Shown here in pieces: positions 1-13,836 of a stretch of 36,500 nucleotides of DNA. The stretch spans positions 2,498,501 to 2,535,000 of the forward strand of contig NC_135570.1 of the NCBI RefSeq assembly GCF_964340395.1. The letters run 5' to 3'. Below the pieces are notes generated by a model. It did no database searches and was not told where the DNA came from. It saw only the letters and a program-made list of their open reading frames with translations. The translations under genes and the position numbers were made by a program. The DNA comes from Glandiceps talaboti. Its lineage: Eukaryota; Hemichordata; Enteropneusta; Spengelidae. The stretch's first letter is position 1. The number at the start of each line of letters is the position of its first letter.

Positions 1-402
1 AACTTATAAAGACAAAATAAAACTGTTCTTCCAATCTGTAATGGCTGTACATCTGATAGGAAGAAATAAACAACACAGAGACCATTTGGAAAATAATGGA
101 AAACCTTAACTAGACACTCAGACAGAAAAAAAATATACAGAAAAATAAAATAAAAATCTACCTACAGTACCCCACCTATTCCAAAATTGAGCGTAATCGG
201 AACCACACAATTTTTTTTATTACGCGTTAGTAAACCGAAGGCTGGATTACCAGTGACATACATGTATGTAGCAGAAGTCATGGCGTCAACTAAGATATCA
301 AATGGTTGTACATCGTACAATCTGCCTACTTGTAGGTGGTTACAATTCTATTTCAGGTAGCGGAAATTGAGAAAATCTGCTCTGAGCAGTTATACAGCTT
401 AC

Positions 403-556
403 CTAATATCTTCTTCATTTTCTGGAAAACTCCAGAATGCAATTCTCAACTGCAACTGTTCAGGTACAGGTGGGTAGACCCGTTCTACATATTCAAATGG
501 TACATGGCAAGCAACAACTATCGCTGCCAACTCGACCAACGGCATTACCTGACATT
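403..556 (-). CDS. ZSWIM8: ZSWIM8 coding exon 2
   Basis: The acceptor is ctctgcag just above 556. The donor is ATTAG then gtaagc at 402-401. Length is 154 nt, phase 1 in and phase 2 out, matching exon 1. The product has PLVEL, HVPFEYVERVYPPVPEQLQL and FWSFPENEEDI, the conserved block that precedes the SWIM domain in this family. A second possible acceptor (gtcag, eight bases into the exon) does not fit the phase of exon 1. Confidence 0.88.
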
Positions 557-2930
557 CTGCAGAGATAGAATAATTCAATATATTAGTAACTTACTAATGA
601 TAATAAAAAAACAAATATGAAATGTGCCAGTTCTCCGAAGAGCTCCAGGCGCAGACACAGAACTACTAACAAAATGCGAGGATACAGAGAAAGAATTTGA
701 AGACACAGAGAGAAGTGTGTAAATGAATGAGGTGTAAGTTTTAAGGGCAGAGTGGAAGGAAGACTTAGAGTGAGAGTAACGATGATTGTGGGGAAGACTG
801 TTCCAAATTGAAGGAACGGTGTAAGAAAAGGAACACTTGCTGTGCTTCTTAGTGACAAAAGGGGTCTTTAGACTATATAGGATGTGAGTGTTGGAAGAAG
901 ACCTAAGTTATCTATGGGGAACATAAAGGTGAATAAGATGAGAAAGATATTCAGGACTGGTTACCTACATGTAGTACATTTGTATTTGTACAGTAGTGGG
1001 AAGCCACGTTACTATATTCTATAAAACATGAGAAAACTGTTATGGTAGAACAAGCATTTATAGTTATACCATTAACTTTTGGTTTTCAGAAGTGTACAGC
1101 CTCTTTCCACAGGTGTTTTGGAATCAAAAAATGAACAAGTCAATATATTAGAACATGATGCAAGGAACTGACATGTGTACATGTATCTTGGCCCAATTGT
1201 GTATTACCAGTGTGTTCATTTATAACATACATTGTAAATGTGACTGGCACCAATCACTAATTTTGTTCTAATTTTGACTTTGTTTATTAATTTTATTATA
1301 ATTATTGAAATATATTGATACATTTTATAGTTAAAAGTGCAATTTTAATGTTAATGTAAATGGCATAGTGCAAGCAACTGGCAAGTCTTGTTGAACTTCT
1401 GGGGTGGTCTTATGACACCACACTTTAACCTGGGTTCTCCACAGATCTTTATAGAGTAGAGGGTCCCACCCTGGTTCCCCACAGATCTCTATAGAGTAAA
1501 GGGTCCCACCCTGGTTCTCCACAGATCTTTATAGAGTAGAGGGTCCCACCCTGGTTCTCCACAGATCTTTATAGAGTAGAGGGTCCCACCCTGGTTCTCC
1601 ACAGAACTTTGTAGAGTAGAGGGTCCCACCTTATAATGTACATGTATAGGGTTCTCCCCAGGCATTTATACAGTGGTAGGTAATTCCACCCTATGATTTA
1701 TAGGGTTCTCCCCAGATCTTTACAGAGTAGTATGTTCCACCAACAATGCAGAGATTGGAGTCTGATCAACAATGTGGGGAAGAGTATGAATGAAGACAAA
1801 CGATAGCAAAGGTCAAAGTTCATCAGGATTATAATAACTGACTGAGTACATGTAAAATCCTAGATTGGGGAAATTTCATTGTATAATAATACATGTATGT
1901 GTAAAACATAATACTAAAATACAAAATAAAATATTAGCTAAAACCGGGAATTACGAGGAAGAACTCAAGAAGTACACATATGTTGGGGCACAGTTGTGTG
2001 TAATACTAATAGACTAGGTATATACAATGTATATAATAAAACATAGTGACAAAAGCTAGGAAAAAACTGTCACTTGTTCTGTGGTCCAATATTACTTGCC
2101 AGGTCATCCATCTAACCGTCTACAAAGGCTCGTCTATACAGTAGTATACGAGTCTAGAATTAGAAGTGACTTGGATGACTGGCAATTACACAAGGGTCAA
2201 CCGCACCAGCACCAGCTTAATGGGACAGGTTCTTGACCCCACCAGCTTAATGAGACAGAGTCTTTTCTATAGATTGTGGTCAATTATGGTCCTAAATTGA
2301 GGTAATTTATATTAGCTATCAAAAAGTACACGACACACCTGAAAGATGGGTAGCAATGGGGGTCAGGTTGAAGTAGGCATATCTTGATTAAGTAAGATCT
2401 CAACATAGTTTCATTATTGAGATTGGGACATACCATTCAAGTGATCATAATTACTACATAAACCCACTGTGATATCCAGATACCATCAGCTTTTAACCAA
2501 CAACTCAATCAACTGTTACATTTCTCATAAATTGTTTCAACCATAATTCTACTGTCAATTCAGTAACACATAAGACTGTTTTACTTGTCTGCAACTGCAT
2601 ACTAGTCATTCCTTTGGATTTACTTTGAAGAAAATAGTCATTGTGCACTAACAATTAAACGTGTTTACATGTATACAATGTACATGTACATGTACCTGCA
2701 TCTTTACTTTATGCAAGTTAGTACATTGTACATGTATGTCCCTTTATGTTTGCACATGGGATGTGTGTGTGCATGTGTCTATCTCTGTCTGTGTATGTGC
2801 ATATGTAAAACAGTATGCATGTATGTACATGTTTGTTTGTATGTATGTATGTATGTATGTATGTATGTATGTATGTATGTAGTATGTATGTATGTAAGTA
2901 TGTATGTATGTATGTATGTATGTATGTATG

Positions 2931-2961
<31 letters not shown>

Positions 2962-2990
2962 GTATGTATGTATGTATGTATGTATGTATG

Positions 2991-3021
<31 letters not shown>

Positions 3022-6000
3022 GTATGTATGTATGTATGTACCTACGTTATGATCATGCTAGTCTAGTTCCTGACAGGGACCGTATTATGTACTACAATGT
3101 ACTTCATCACTATCCCAGTCTAGTCAAGTTCCTGACGATCGCACAGATTTCTGTGCTCCCTTCTACAGCATTCATATACATGTAAACATGATTATGTTGT
3201 TGCATCCCAAGTGATTTTAGTTTAAACGGACTGGCAGTGGAGTCCTGGTTGGACATTGGACATCGTCAAAACAGTTGTACCAAATGAATATTAATAAGTG
3301 GTGACGACAGACCATCAATTTGTGATAGATTACTACTGACATGCGCCTTTCGCGCTTCACTCACCATGAAGTTGAACTATAATTAACATCTTTCATCAGG
3401 GCCTTGACTAGACTGGGATAGTGATGAAGTACATTGTACATTGTGATACGTAATACGGTCCCCGTCAGGAACTAGACTATGATCATGCTAAACAGACAAA
3501 GATATGTAACTACATTTACTATATACCTGCTAATTTTTCGTATCACATTAACATGAGGAGTAGGTATTGAACATTTTGTAAGCAATTGCATGTGAATGAT
3601 GTGAACCATAACTTCTTAAATAAATTAAAGGCACAGTTCAAATTAGGATTACACTCTAGTTGTTGGGCAGAGTTGTAGAAAAAGTTCATCATGAACAAAA
3701 GAATGATATTTCTAATCTTTACGGCTTCACTGATAAGACAACACCCATTTGAAATCCTGGGACTGAAACGCTGTCCTTTGATTTTAAAAGTTAAATTTGA
3801 GCAATACAAAATACACTATCACCAAAATAAAAACTTTTCAGTGCACTATTACAAAATGTTCAAAAATATTGTTTTTCAAAGTAGTTGACTTATAATGACC
3901 CCTTTGTGTGAGCTGTAGGTGTAATCTGATTTCAAAAAGTTCCTTCTGCTCTACATGGTCAAACTAATCAGATTTAGATTACCATGTCACGAGAAGGACA
4001 TACGTTGTCATTCACACCTACCAAACTATTACTGTGCTCACTCTATTTCTTCTTCAAAATGTAGACAATTGTAAATTTATATTTACTAAAGTTCCACATA
4101 AAAGTTAGATGAAACATGACTCGGTTATTTTTTCCAAGTTTACAGCTCTGATATCATAGCTGGTCAAAATTGAGATTAATAACTACTGTTAAATGAGGCA
4201 CTACATTGTACATAGTACAATGTACATGTTTGTATTTATTGAAACCTTTTAAGCTTAATTTTGTTGTGACTAACCCCCCTTCCCCCCAACCCCCACCCCC
4301 AACACTTTTGTTTTTGTAATTCTAAATGAAACGCTCTGTTTCGGAAAGGTATGTCAGAAGAATAAGTTTACAAGGTTACAAGAAAAGATGTCACACTCAA
4401 AACTGATGATAAATGCATCATGATAAATGTATCTAGTTCTGTTACAAATCATTATATTATAATATGTCACGTAAGTTCTGAACTATTTGACATATTACAT
4501 ATCTTAGAGAATACTTGAGTCATAAAGGTTTGGAGCAAGTTTATTAAAATCTAGGCACATTTAACCTTTAATAGTGTCGACTCATGGGTCTCTTGCTCAG
4601 CCTACTAAAAGCTGGTATTTCCCCTTTTTTGAGAAGTTTGTTGACACAATATTGATATGGCTATTCATTGACCCATAGCCCACACTGTGAAGACAGCCAT
4701 GAATGACCTTACAGTCAACCACTTCACATACGAGTATACATTATGACCCTACATTGTTATTTCAGGAAGGACACAACACCATGTTTTTGAGTACATGTAT
4801 CTTTTATGATTTGATTTTCACTGAGAATATCCTTCAAAATCACAGATTTATGAACATAAAACGTGAATTAAACTAAATCATACACATGTGTGTAAATTAA
4901 TTGTCTACTGTAAATAAGCCAGTTTCTAAAACCTTCATATCATCAAATCACCACACTATGACCTGATCATGAACAGAACAGCTTGTCTTTGGAAGTGCAG
5001 TATTCCCATATCACTTCACTGGGAATACCCTTAAGCTTCCAAATAACGTATTTTTTGTACATAATGTATGCATATGAAACTGCATGTAAAATTACATTAA
5101 TTAGTTTCTTATCATTCCAAGTTTGTAAATCACTGACCGTGAAACAGGAAGTATACATGTATGTGTTGTGTATTTCTGATCATTTTCCTGGGAATACAGT
5201 AACAGTTTGAAATTGGAATTTTCTATACAATGCATGGTGTATGAAACTATATATGTAAATCCCTCCCTATTGGTCTTTTGTGAATTCCAAGTTCGTACAA
5301 CCTTCTGGAAATCACTACCACACCATGAATGGGCAGAAATACTTCACATGCTTTAAAAATTATTCTAATTTCATACAAGATTTTGCCGAAAATCAGTTGG
5401 CTGACTTTCAAGTAAAATACTCTGCACACTCTACATACATGAAATGGTATTCTTATAGCTGTTATTACACCCATATATACATTGTATATTGAAGGTTAGC
5501 TGTACTATATAATGCTCATTACTCTAATAAAGAAATCATCTGCAGTGTTCTCCCTACTATAGAGAAAGCACGGTGCAAACACCTTCCTTGCCACCTAGCC
5601 CACCATGATTGGCAGGTTTCTACTGTGCTTCAAATGCGTTCTACCATCCTTGAACTTTGGTAATCTTTGAATGACAAAATCAAATAATACTTTCACATGA
5701 AGATAAATGACTGATCCTCAATGTACAGGTGTGTATATGTGTTAAAAAAAAACATGTCAGAGTTTGTTCCAGTGTTGAAGTCTGAAGACATGCGTATTAT
5801 ATGCATATCACTATGCAAATCACAAGTTACCATGTCATGTATATGTAAATTAATATGCAAATTAGATACCATTAATGCAATCTATCATGGGAATGGAAGC
5901 ACACTGCATGATTTGGTTAGCTAAAAATCATAATGTGTAACAGTGTGTAACCATTTAGGTATCATTATTTTACTTGACACTGTGGCCTTGCAGTCAACCA

Positions 6001-6987
6001 CTCACGTCAGGAAGATTGGTTGTAAAATACTGAAATGTCATCTGCTTTATATGAATGAGAAACTAAAAATAAATTGTAGATTAAGGTCATTGCAGGGAAG
6101 TACAATGTACGTGCTGCTGCCAACACAGCCATACACTTCTATGAAAATGTATATTTATATTTAGTATGTGAATACATTATAATTTCTTTTCTATTATCTT
6201 ACTATTAGCTTATTCCATCCTTCCATATGGCACAAGCATAGAGTTTTATTGATTTTCAATTTTCTACACAAAATGAATCTACTGAGTACCTGAGATGTTG
6301 CTCTGCAAAAATTTATACCTAAAGCGAAATGTATTTTACAAAATGGTTGTAGACATTTCTTTATGTGTATTTGTTTTCTATCATTATATATAGTTAATGA
6401 AATACAATATGCACACATGACCAATTCCTAAAGTACAAGGTTAATTACTTGATACTGTTAAACTTCGCTGATATTTCAGTATTTGTTGTTTCAATGTACA
6501 CTAGTGCTGCCAAGTTATTAAGATGATTTGCATATTTTTACCGGCAGATATGTACCACATGAACACCCATTTCTGATCATCTTTATTTTCATGAGCCAAA
6601 TATATTCCAAAGATTTTAACTTCAAATTTTTTATGGCTTTGACCTCCTGCACCCTATGTGCACGACAGACATTTTACAAGGTCGGCTTTGTCTTCCCGAG
6701 TGCTGACGTCACAAGGCCACCTTTTTAACAAGGCCGTTGACTTAAATTGTTGTAAAATCAAACAAAATGAACTGAAAATGAATGAAGGAATTTCATAAAA
6801 TATACCATATTCTAAACAAACCTTCAATGGGTGTGTATGGCTGACTCCCTGCTTTTTTCCAACCTCTCCAGTTGTTGCAGACGCTCTCTGTTTCACTGAG
6901 CCACGAACACAAAGAATCTTCTTCAAAGCGATCGCTGTCTTCAAACGAAAATTGATCACCGTCCTCCCAGTCGAACATGAAATCCAT
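403..6987 (-). CDS. ZSWIM8: ZSWIM8 orthologue, 5' part of gene (two coding exons, 3' part outside window)
   Basis: Two exons on the minus strand, 6987-6822 and 556-403, join in phase 1 and encode about 106 residues of the N-terminus of ZSWIM8. The first has the acidic start with WEDGDQFSFEDSDRFEEDSL and NWRGWKK. The second has PFEYVERVYPPVPEQLQLR followed by IAFWSFPENEEDIR. These match the N-terminus of vertebrate ZSWIM8 as I remember it, nearly residue for residue. The family (Drosophila Dora, worm EBAX-1) is the substrate receptor of a cullin-RING ubiquitin ligase that acts on misfolded proteins and, in target-directed microRNA degradation, on Argonaute. The SWIM zinc-binding domain should follow but lies left of position 1. 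The exon 2 donor is phase 2 and no exon 3 is visible in 1-402. The gene is divergent from RPS14. Confidence 0.9.
1428..1742. repeat. 40-bp tandem repeat array, about 7-8 copies
   Basis: The unit runs CTGGTTCTCCACAGATCTTT, then ATAGAGTAGAGGGTCCCACC. Copies phased on acagatc start at 1441, 1481, 1521, 1561 and 1601 at exactly 40 bp. Two or three diverged copies with ccccag follow to about 1742. The period is not a multiple of three, so it is not a coding repeat. Confidence 0.9.
2837..3040. repeat. (GTAT)n microsatellite
   Basis: About 50 GTAT units with occasional GTAA interruptions, spaced about every 60 bp. Frames through it give MYVC repeats and are not genes. It ends 18 bp before the inverted-repeat element at 3059. 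Confidence 0.95.
3059..3479. mobile_element. Non-autonomous inverted-repeat transposon, copy 1 (9-bp target duplication)
   Basis: The element begins TAGTCTAGTTCCTGACAGGG and ends as its complement (CTAGACTA). The terminal inverted repeats are about 75 bp with few mismatches. Perfect 9-bp direct repeats tgatcatgc flank it at 3050-3058 and 3480-3488. The internal part has no open frame of note, so it is a MITE. Long terminal repeats with 9-bp duplications suggest a Mutator-like (MULE) source, but that is inference. Copy 2 is at 12023-12390. Confidence 0.9.
6822..6987 (-). CDS. ZSWIM8: ZSWIM8 coding exon 1
   Basis: The ATG at 6987-6985 has a purine at -3 and G at +4. The exon codes for about 55 residues, strongly acidic, with two tryptophans in the NWRGWKK segment. 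The donor reads GAAG then gtttgt, phase 1. The open frame continues past this donor to 6793, but that tail shows no family similarity and is taken as intron. The donor is weaker than average, so its exact position is less certain than the coding identity. Confidence 0.85.
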
Positions 6988-7832
6988 GTCGTCTGCTGGT
7001 CAGTTGAACCCAAGACAAAGTCCACAAAAGACAATAATGTGGTTGTCTATGAAAAGTTCAAATTATACACTACAACATTAGGCTGGTTCCACCTCAAATA
7101 CTGTATGAACGGATGCAAATGCTACTACAAGCTGTACCGGTCGGTAAATTCATGTTCAAAATTATTAATCATAATTTCTACGAAAGGTTCAAAATAAATT
7201 GTTTGAATTCTCTTGTACCAACTCTACCGAATGTCTCCGTGTCATGTGTTACAGGAAGACCACCTTGAAGAAAAATCGTATAATCTTCAAATTAAACACG
7301 TCGGCTACAAAATAATAACAAAGATGGCCACCTGATCAAAGGTTTCGGTGTTGATTCGGGTCCTGTCGGAACACGTCGTCGGTACATTTGTCCTCTGCAA
7401 CAACGCGAGTCAATTACTATTTCTTTCAGTGGGTTCAGTTTTTGAAATCAAACCTCGGTACTATGTCAACTCACTCGCTTACTCATGAAAACCAACAAAA
7501 CACAGGAAGTAGTCTTGTAGTGTCATTAGTATGATGAACGACTGAACCAAGATGCCGGGTGGAGTGCAGTGACACACCTATCTTATTGATCATAAATGCA
7601 TGTGTATCTCTTCATACTCAGAAGTCAAATTTCATAATTTTACATTCAAGGCATACTGCTTTTAACTGACAATATTAACAAAAACATGTCTTTCAAACCC
7701 GCTGTGTAATATAATTTTCTGATTTAAAAATAATACGTCTAAGTTCTATCTCACAAAATAAATTTTAAAAAGTAGGAAGTTGCCTTTGGCCCCGTGATCT
7801 CGCTGATAACGAGATTGAAGACGAGACTTCAG
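6988..7832. promoter_or_regulatory. Divergent intergenic region between ZSWIM8 and RPS14
   Basis: This holds the 5' untranslated part and promoter of ZSWIM8 (leftward) and the promoter of RPS14 (rightward). A YY1-like AAGATGGCC lies near 7323. No TATA box stands out for either gene. Transcription starts cannot be placed from sequence alone, so this is an assignment by position. Confidence 0.5.
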
Positions 7833-7847
7833 CCTTTCTGCATCAAG
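7833..7847 (+). other. RPS14: Candidate RPS14 non-coding exon 1 with 5'-TOP-like start
   Basis: The coding exon at 8225 is preceded by a splice acceptor (tttatctcag), so a 5' non-coding exon must lie upstream. CCTTTCTGCATCAAG followed by gtagcc is a pyrimidine-rich start like the TOP tract of ribosomal protein mRNAs, plus a plausible donor at 7848. A YY1-like GCCATTTT follows at 7851, a position where vertebrate ribosomal protein genes often carry such sites. Fifteen bases is very short, and the start may lie further upstream. Confidence 0.35.
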
Positions 7848-8226
7848 GTAGCCATTTTGGACTATCGGTAGGTTGAATGATGGAAGTGAAATCAGCCTCC
7901 ATCTACCCAATCAGAATAAGAATTACTTATCTTCTCACTGTAAATAAATGTGAACACATTAGTTTCCAACATGTAACCATTATTTTCAAACGATAGCCTT
8001 CAAATTGCTCAAAACAGACATTGTTTTTGTCCGATGCATGACAACTACATGTATGTTGTAGAGTACATGTTACGATGTTGACGCACGCGTCACCGAGAGA
8101 AATTCATTAGATAATTTTCTGCCTTACTTGAGAGATTGCAATCAATCCCCGGCTGGTGTTGGTTGGATCTATCAAAACATTTGATGAATTTGTAATGTAC
8201 ATAAATGTGTTGTTTTTATCTCAGCC

Positions 8227-11533
<3,307 letters not shown>

Positions 11534-11580
11534 ACAATTTTCACAGGGGTACATCATGTTATGTAAATTGTATATCAAAA

Positions 11581-11586
11581 ATTAAA
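11581..11586 (+). promoter_or_regulatory. RPS14: Poly(A) signal of RPS14 (ATTAAA)
   Basis: The common variant ATTAAA lies 48 bases after the stop and is followed by a T/G-rich stretch (ctgttcttggtgg). This gives a 3' untranslated region of only about 60-70 bases, typical of ribosomal protein genes. Confidence 0.6.
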
Positions 11587-11644
11587 AGATCTGTTCTTGG
11601 TGGCATTACGTCAAACCCAAAGTATAAATCTGGTTTCCATTTGT

Positions 11645-11811
11645 TCGTATGTATGTATGTATGTATGTATGTATGTATGTATGTATCTATGTATGTATGT
11701 ATGTATGTACGTACGTACGTATGTATGTATGTATGTATGTATGTATGTATGCATGTGTGTATGTGTATGTATGTATGTATGTATGTATGTATGCATGTAT
11801 GCATGTATGTA

Positions 11812-11842
<31 letters not shown>

Positions 11843-11918
11843 ATGTATGCATGCATGCATGCATGTATGTATGTATGTATGTATGTATGTATGTATGTAT
11901 GTATGTATCTATTGATCT
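11645..11918. repeat. (GTAT)n / (GCAT)n / (GT)n compound microsatellite
   Basis: The tract begins about 60 bp after the RPS14 poly(A) signal. Mostly GTAT with GTAC, GCAT and GTGT blocks. Open frames across it on both strands give only MYVC or HTYI repeats. Confidence 0.95.
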
Positions 11919-12022
11919 GTGTGTGTGTGTGTTGTACAAATGAAGTGGGGATTTTGTGAATGAGACATTTGGTTTCCAAACAAAACTGCTACACTTAATG
12001 AGAAGCTATGTTAATGTTACCT

Positions 12023-12390
12023 TAGTCTAGGGACTGTATTACATACTACAATCCCAGTCTAGTCAATCCCCTTGCCTGAGCACAGATATCTGTGCTCCCC
12101 CTATGAGGTTTATATAAACATGGTGGCGTCCCCATGTGATTTTAGTTTAAACAGACTGGAGGTGGAGTCCTGGTTGGATATTTGCATGTCATAGTCGAAA
12201 CTGAATCAGCTGGACAAATGAATATTAATAAGCGATGACAACAGCCTGTCAATTTGTGATGGATTACTACTGACGTGCCGTTTGCACTTTGCTCACCATG
12301 GGGGTTGAAACACATTTAACGCCTTGAGAAAGGGGATTGACTAGACTAGGATTGTAGTACGTAATACGGTCCCTGTCAGGACCTAGACTA
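12023..12390. mobile_element. Non-autonomous inverted-repeat transposon, copy 2
   Basis: Same family as 3059-3479: TAGTCTAG and CTAGACTA termini and shared interior such as GTGATTTTAGTTTAAAC and CAAATGAATATTAATAAG. The flanks atgttacct (12014-12022) and atgttgcct (12391-12399) are a 9-bp duplication with one mismatch. The slight decay of flank and interior suggests an older insertion than copy 1. Confidence 0.88.
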
Positions 12391-12839
12391 ATGTTGCCTT
12401 ATCTTCCCCTTTCTGTTACTCGGGTTCTCAACCTAAATGGGAAAATAAAAAGTGATTTCCTTGCATACAAGATGAACCAAATTTCCATAGGATCAGGAAC
12501 AAGTTCTCATATGGCAAAGTTCTTTTCGTTGAAAACTTAGAATGACAACTTTCCAATGCAGCTAGCCTCGGAATAGCACCCCTAGTGGCCAAACTAAACA
12601 ATCTTTTGTTTTTACAATAACAAATACTATAATATTCAGCTAACTCGGTATGTTCATATATGTATGAAATGTCCTGTGTACAATCTGAAAATGATTTAAG
12701 TTGATGAGGTCAAGTGATAATATAACAAAATAAATCATGAGAAATAATAAAAGTTCTACAACATTTTACCAGAAAGCAAAATCGTGCTGAAATTTTATTT
12801 GTATTCCATACAAGTGAGAAAACTTCGTAAGTTATTTAA

Positions 12840-13173
12840 AGTGGCTATATGGATGAGGATTGGGGTATTTATTTTGGGTTTTTAATTTATAAAACAATTT
12901 TATCATGGCTTCCTACTTGAAAAATCAATGTGAAACAACATTGGTAAAGTTTGTGTTTGTAACTCAATACGTTGCAAAAAGCTGAAAAAATTGTAAAAAG
13001 TTTGTTATTGTACGTATTTTAAACATTTATTAATTTTTGCAATTTAATGATTTATAAACAAGGACTTTGTCAATGTTGTTTCACACTTATTTTTCGAGTA
13101 GGAAGCCATGATAAAATTGTTTTACAGATTAAAAATCCACAGTTAATACGCAATCATCATCAATATGACCACT
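12840..13173. mobile_element. TTAA-flanked palindromic MITE, copy 1 (full length)
   Basis: The ends are AGTGGCTATATGGATGA and its near complement, flanked on both sides by TTAA. Arms of about 110 bp include the pair TTTTATCATGGCTTCCTACT and AGTAGGAAGCCATGATAAAA. TTAA targets are typical of piggyBac and Kolobok elements. Related copies lie at 29511-29648, 32921-33238 and 34160-34246. It lies in the region where the protease 3' untranslated region would be. Confidence 0.85.
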
Positions 13174-13332
13174 TTAATTAATACCCCACTTTATCTTGGT
13201 CAGTCTTTTAGACATTCTAGTAATTTGCACAAGAGAAACATGATCATTGTAAAAATTGAAGCCCCTGGACAAAAATTTGCCTTAATTTTTTCAAATATTA
13301 ACAATTTCTTAAAGTTACTGAACCTTGCTAAT

Positions 13333-13338
13333 TTTATT
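13333..13338 (-). promoter_or_regulatory. Possible poly(A) signal of the mosaic protease (AATAAA)
   Basis: The plus strand reads tttatt, giving AATAAA on the minus strand 185 bases after the stop codon. Other AATAAA or ATTAAA matches occur further on in this AT-rich DNA, so the choice is tentative. Confidence 0.3.
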
Positions 13339-13522
13339 TTCATCCTCACATTTCATCCAAAAATGTAAATTTTTCAAAATCAGAAGTGCCATTTTCAAAA
13401 TATGCAAATTGTAAAGGTCAAAGACGACATTTTCAAATTGGCAAATTTTAAAGATCAAAGGTGGTAGCATTCAAATTTTAAAAATCAAAGGTGATACGTT
13501 CAAATTTTTCAAGGTTTTGACA

Positions 13523-13836
13523 CTAACATGTGCCCCGAGCCATTTGTTCATTTATCCAAGTAACAAATTCTGATACTCTGGAGTAGACACCTGGATAGTT
13601 AGCTCTACCACAGCCATAACCCCAGGAAGTGACACCCCATAGTGTCCATACACCATTGCGTTCACAAACCAAGGGACCGCCACTATCTCCCTGGCAGGAA
13701 TCAGTACCACCACGCATGAACCCAGCACATATCATTTGGTCAGTTACTTTACCAGCATAGCCAGTTGGAAGATTACAGTCATCTGTGGATATCAATGGTG
13801 TCACAGCCTCGCGTAGTTTAGCAGGATACTCAGTGC
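13523..13836 (-). CDS. Protease exon: C-terminal trypsin segment (catalytic Ser) and stop
   Basis: 314 nt from acceptor tttttgtag to [17 protein letters not shown] has the catalytic Ser and, six residues before it, the Asp that sets trypsin-like cleavage after Lys/Arg. [20 protein letters not shown] completes the S1 pocket with both glycines. The protein ends MARGTC, an extra C-terminal Cys. Confidence 0.96.

Larger units (their letters stand above)
557..6821 (-). other. ZSWIM8 intron 1 (6.3 kb), no further exons seen
   Basis: No conserved coding segment was found on either strand. Open frames here are short and unlike any family I recognise. Recognisable contents are the 40-bp array, the (GTAT)n tract and the inverted-repeat element listed separately. 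A full CRE-type palindrome TGACGTCA lies at 6704-6711, about 110 bp inside the intron from exon 1. The stretch from about 3,500 to 6,700 is plain AT-rich sequence with no structure I can name. Confidence 0.6.

Noticed and set aside
1428-1742. CRISPR-like array
   Set aside because: Contiguous 40-bp tandem repeats without unique spacers, in an animal-type genome. The same holds for 20187-20552.
2661-3185. Open frames of MYVC repeats, also at 11395-11979 and HTHT/VCVC frames at 36029-36394
   Set aside because: They are translations of (GTAT)n and (GT)n microsatellites, open on both strands, with no codon signal or domain.
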